From NCBI GenBank assembly GCA_021808875.1, contig JAKBAU010000037.1:1-17602 (forward strand): a DNA stretch of 17,602 nucleotides, read 5' to 3'. This stretch comes from Pseudomonadota bacterium. Lineage in GTDB: Bacteria > Pseudomonadota > Alphaproteobacteria > Micropepsales > Micropepsaceae. Position numbers and translations under genes: made by a program. Position 1 is the first letter of the stretch, and the number at the start of each line of letters is the position of its first letter. This document shows positions 16,681-17,602 of this stretch, in pieces. The notes beneath the pieces were generated by a model. That model was not told where the DNA came from. It did no database searches and was given only the letters and a program-made list of their open reading frames with translations.

Positions 16681-17160
16681 GGATCGGCGGACGACGTGGC
16701 GCCTTTGTTCGGCCGGAACAGGAGCAATCCAACGAGGAAACCCTCTCCGAGCAGATTTCGCGTCAACGGGTAGCTCAGTTTGAGCGCGACGGGTCAACTT
16801 TCTACGCGCCGGCCCGGGCATGTGCATGATCAGCTCGTGGCTGAACTGTGTCGTTGCCAGTATGCTTTCAACTTGTTTCTAACAGAGATGCGGTAATCGA
16901 TTTGAGGATCAATCGATTCCAGATCACCGGGGATGGGCAGTGGCGGCTGCCTCGAAGCTATCCCGCCTCGTCCATGTGGGAATAAGCGCAAGATCACACA
17001 GGTTTTCGTCGTCTGCCCTTTGGCCAGCGGCTCACTTCGTGGCATCGTGTGGTGGCGCAAATGCTCAGTCCTCACGAGACAGGGCTACCAATGCGCTAAA
17101 GCTGCTGCGCCGTGCACCCTGTCCTCAGGACCCGGTTGTTCAGCGTCCGGAGACGAGATG
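16681..17160. other. 480-base gap between erpA and xthA, no gene recognised
   Basis: No frame here gives a recognisable protein; the open frames of 73-81 codons have no family-like motifs and no ribosome-binding site. Structures seen are a pair of AATCGATT palindromes (16895-16918), a short tRNA-like string at 16768-16788 without the rest of a tRNA, and a palindrome GTCCT-C-AGGAC near 17121. The xthA promoter should lie in its right-hand part, but no clear -35/-10 pair is visible. Confidence 0.5.
16895..16918. repeat. Paired AATCGATT palindromes
   Basis: The 8-base palindrome AATCGATT occurs at 16895-16902 and again at 16911-16918, separated by eight bases (16 bases centre to centre). The copies could serve as two half-sites of a regulator upstream of xthA, or pair as a hairpin. 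No known operator matches from memory. Confidence 0.35.
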
Positions 17161-17602
17161 AAACTTGCGACTTGGAATGTCAATTCAATCAAGGTCCGCC
17201 AGCCGGCCGTGGTTGCCTGGTTGAAAGAGACCATCCCTGATGTTGTTTGCCTGCAAGAGCTCAAATGTACCGAAGATGCGTTCCCCGCAGTGAGCTTTGA
17301 AGAGCTCGGGTATAATTGCGCCGTACACGGACAGAAAACCTATAATGGGGTGGCAATCCTCTCGCGCAGACCGATCGAAGATGCGACGCCACGCCTTCCC
17401 GGAGACGATGGCGATGATCATGCACGCTACCTCGAAGCGATTATTCCATCCAGACAGGGCACCGTGCGCGTGGCGTCGATCTATGCCCCGAATGGCAATC
17501 CGGTCGAAAGTGATAAATTTCCTTACAAGCTAAAATTTCTCGACCGCCTCAAGTCCCACGCACAGCAATTGTTGAAACTCGAAGAGCCCACTGCATTGCT
17601 GG
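17161..17602 (+). CDS. xthA: Exodeoxyribonuclease III (5' part; runs off the right edge)
   Basis: The first 147 codons of an exonuclease III/AP endonuclease (EEP superfamily) that nicks DNA at abasic sites and trims 3' ends in base excision repair. It opens with 'MKLATWNVNSI' (Asn7), then 'CLQELKC' with the metal-binding Glu34, 'NGVAILSR' and 'SIYAPNG' with Tyr109, all matching the positions of the E. coli enzyme. The start is ATG at 17161, with GGAGACGAG directly upstream. No stop is reached before the window ends, so about half the gene is missing here. Placement after erpA is common in alphaproteobacteria. Confidence 0.94.

Noticed and set aside
16768..16788. String GGGTAGCTCAGTTTGAGCGC resembling the D-arm of a tRNA.
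   Set aside because: No anticodon arm, no TTCGA-type T-arm and no acceptor pairing follow; probably chance.
16285..16827. 181-codon upstream extension of the dgt frame on the minus strand.
   Set aside because: It runs antisense through the clearly real erpA gene, and Dgt-like residues begin only near 16200; GTG 16284 has a good ribosome-binding site.
1..17602. Search for a mobile element, defence system, CRISPR array or new gene cluster.
   Set aside because: No transposase, integrase, long repeats, repeat-spacer pattern or unexplained gene cluster is visible; all intact genes belong to known housekeeping families.

Overview
The window looks like a chromosomal housekeeping segment of an alphaproteobacterium. 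High G+C, a separate F0 operon ordered atpI-B-E-F'-F with a b' subunit, the DUF721-DsbA-smc string, and the SPOR-nagZ-scpA-scpB string next to dgt and erpA are all alphaproteobacterial arrangements. The DsbA-like protein and a Hint-domain remnant recall Rhodospirillales/Acetobacteraceae proteins. That finer placement is an inference from memory of the families, not a search.

Left part (1-7310, all plus strand): the 3' end of a DUF721/DciA-like gene, a membrane-anchored DsbA-family thioredoxin-fold protein, the condensin ATPase Smc, and then the membrane (F0) sector of ATP synthase. A near-consensus promoter with an A/T-rich upstream stretch sits just ahead of atpI. The F1 genes are not in the window.

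Middle part (7311-11432): about 930 bases without an intact gene separate atpF from aspS. The half next to aspS holds a decayed minus-strand Hint (hedgehog/intein-type) coding sequence, with no usable start codon and Tyr in place of the catalytic Cys. Then come aspartyl-tRNA synthetase (minus) and, divergently, ribonuclease D (plus).

Right part (11464-17602): a tight minus-strand operon SPOR-nagZ-scpA-scpB, in which the last two junctions are 4-base stop/start overlaps. It is preceded by dgt on the same strand. Divergent from dgt are erpA (plus) and, after a 480-base gap with no recognisable gene, the start of xthA (plus), which runs off the right edge. Smc and both of its partners ScpA and ScpB are encoded within 12 kb of one another. 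argS, which I recall lying between dgt and the SPOR gene in many alphaproteobacteria, is absent here, as are the tat genes that often follow scpB.

I see no phage, IS element, CRISPR array, rRNA or tRNA gene, and no convincing new multi-gene system. The most unusual item is the Hint-domain remnant.
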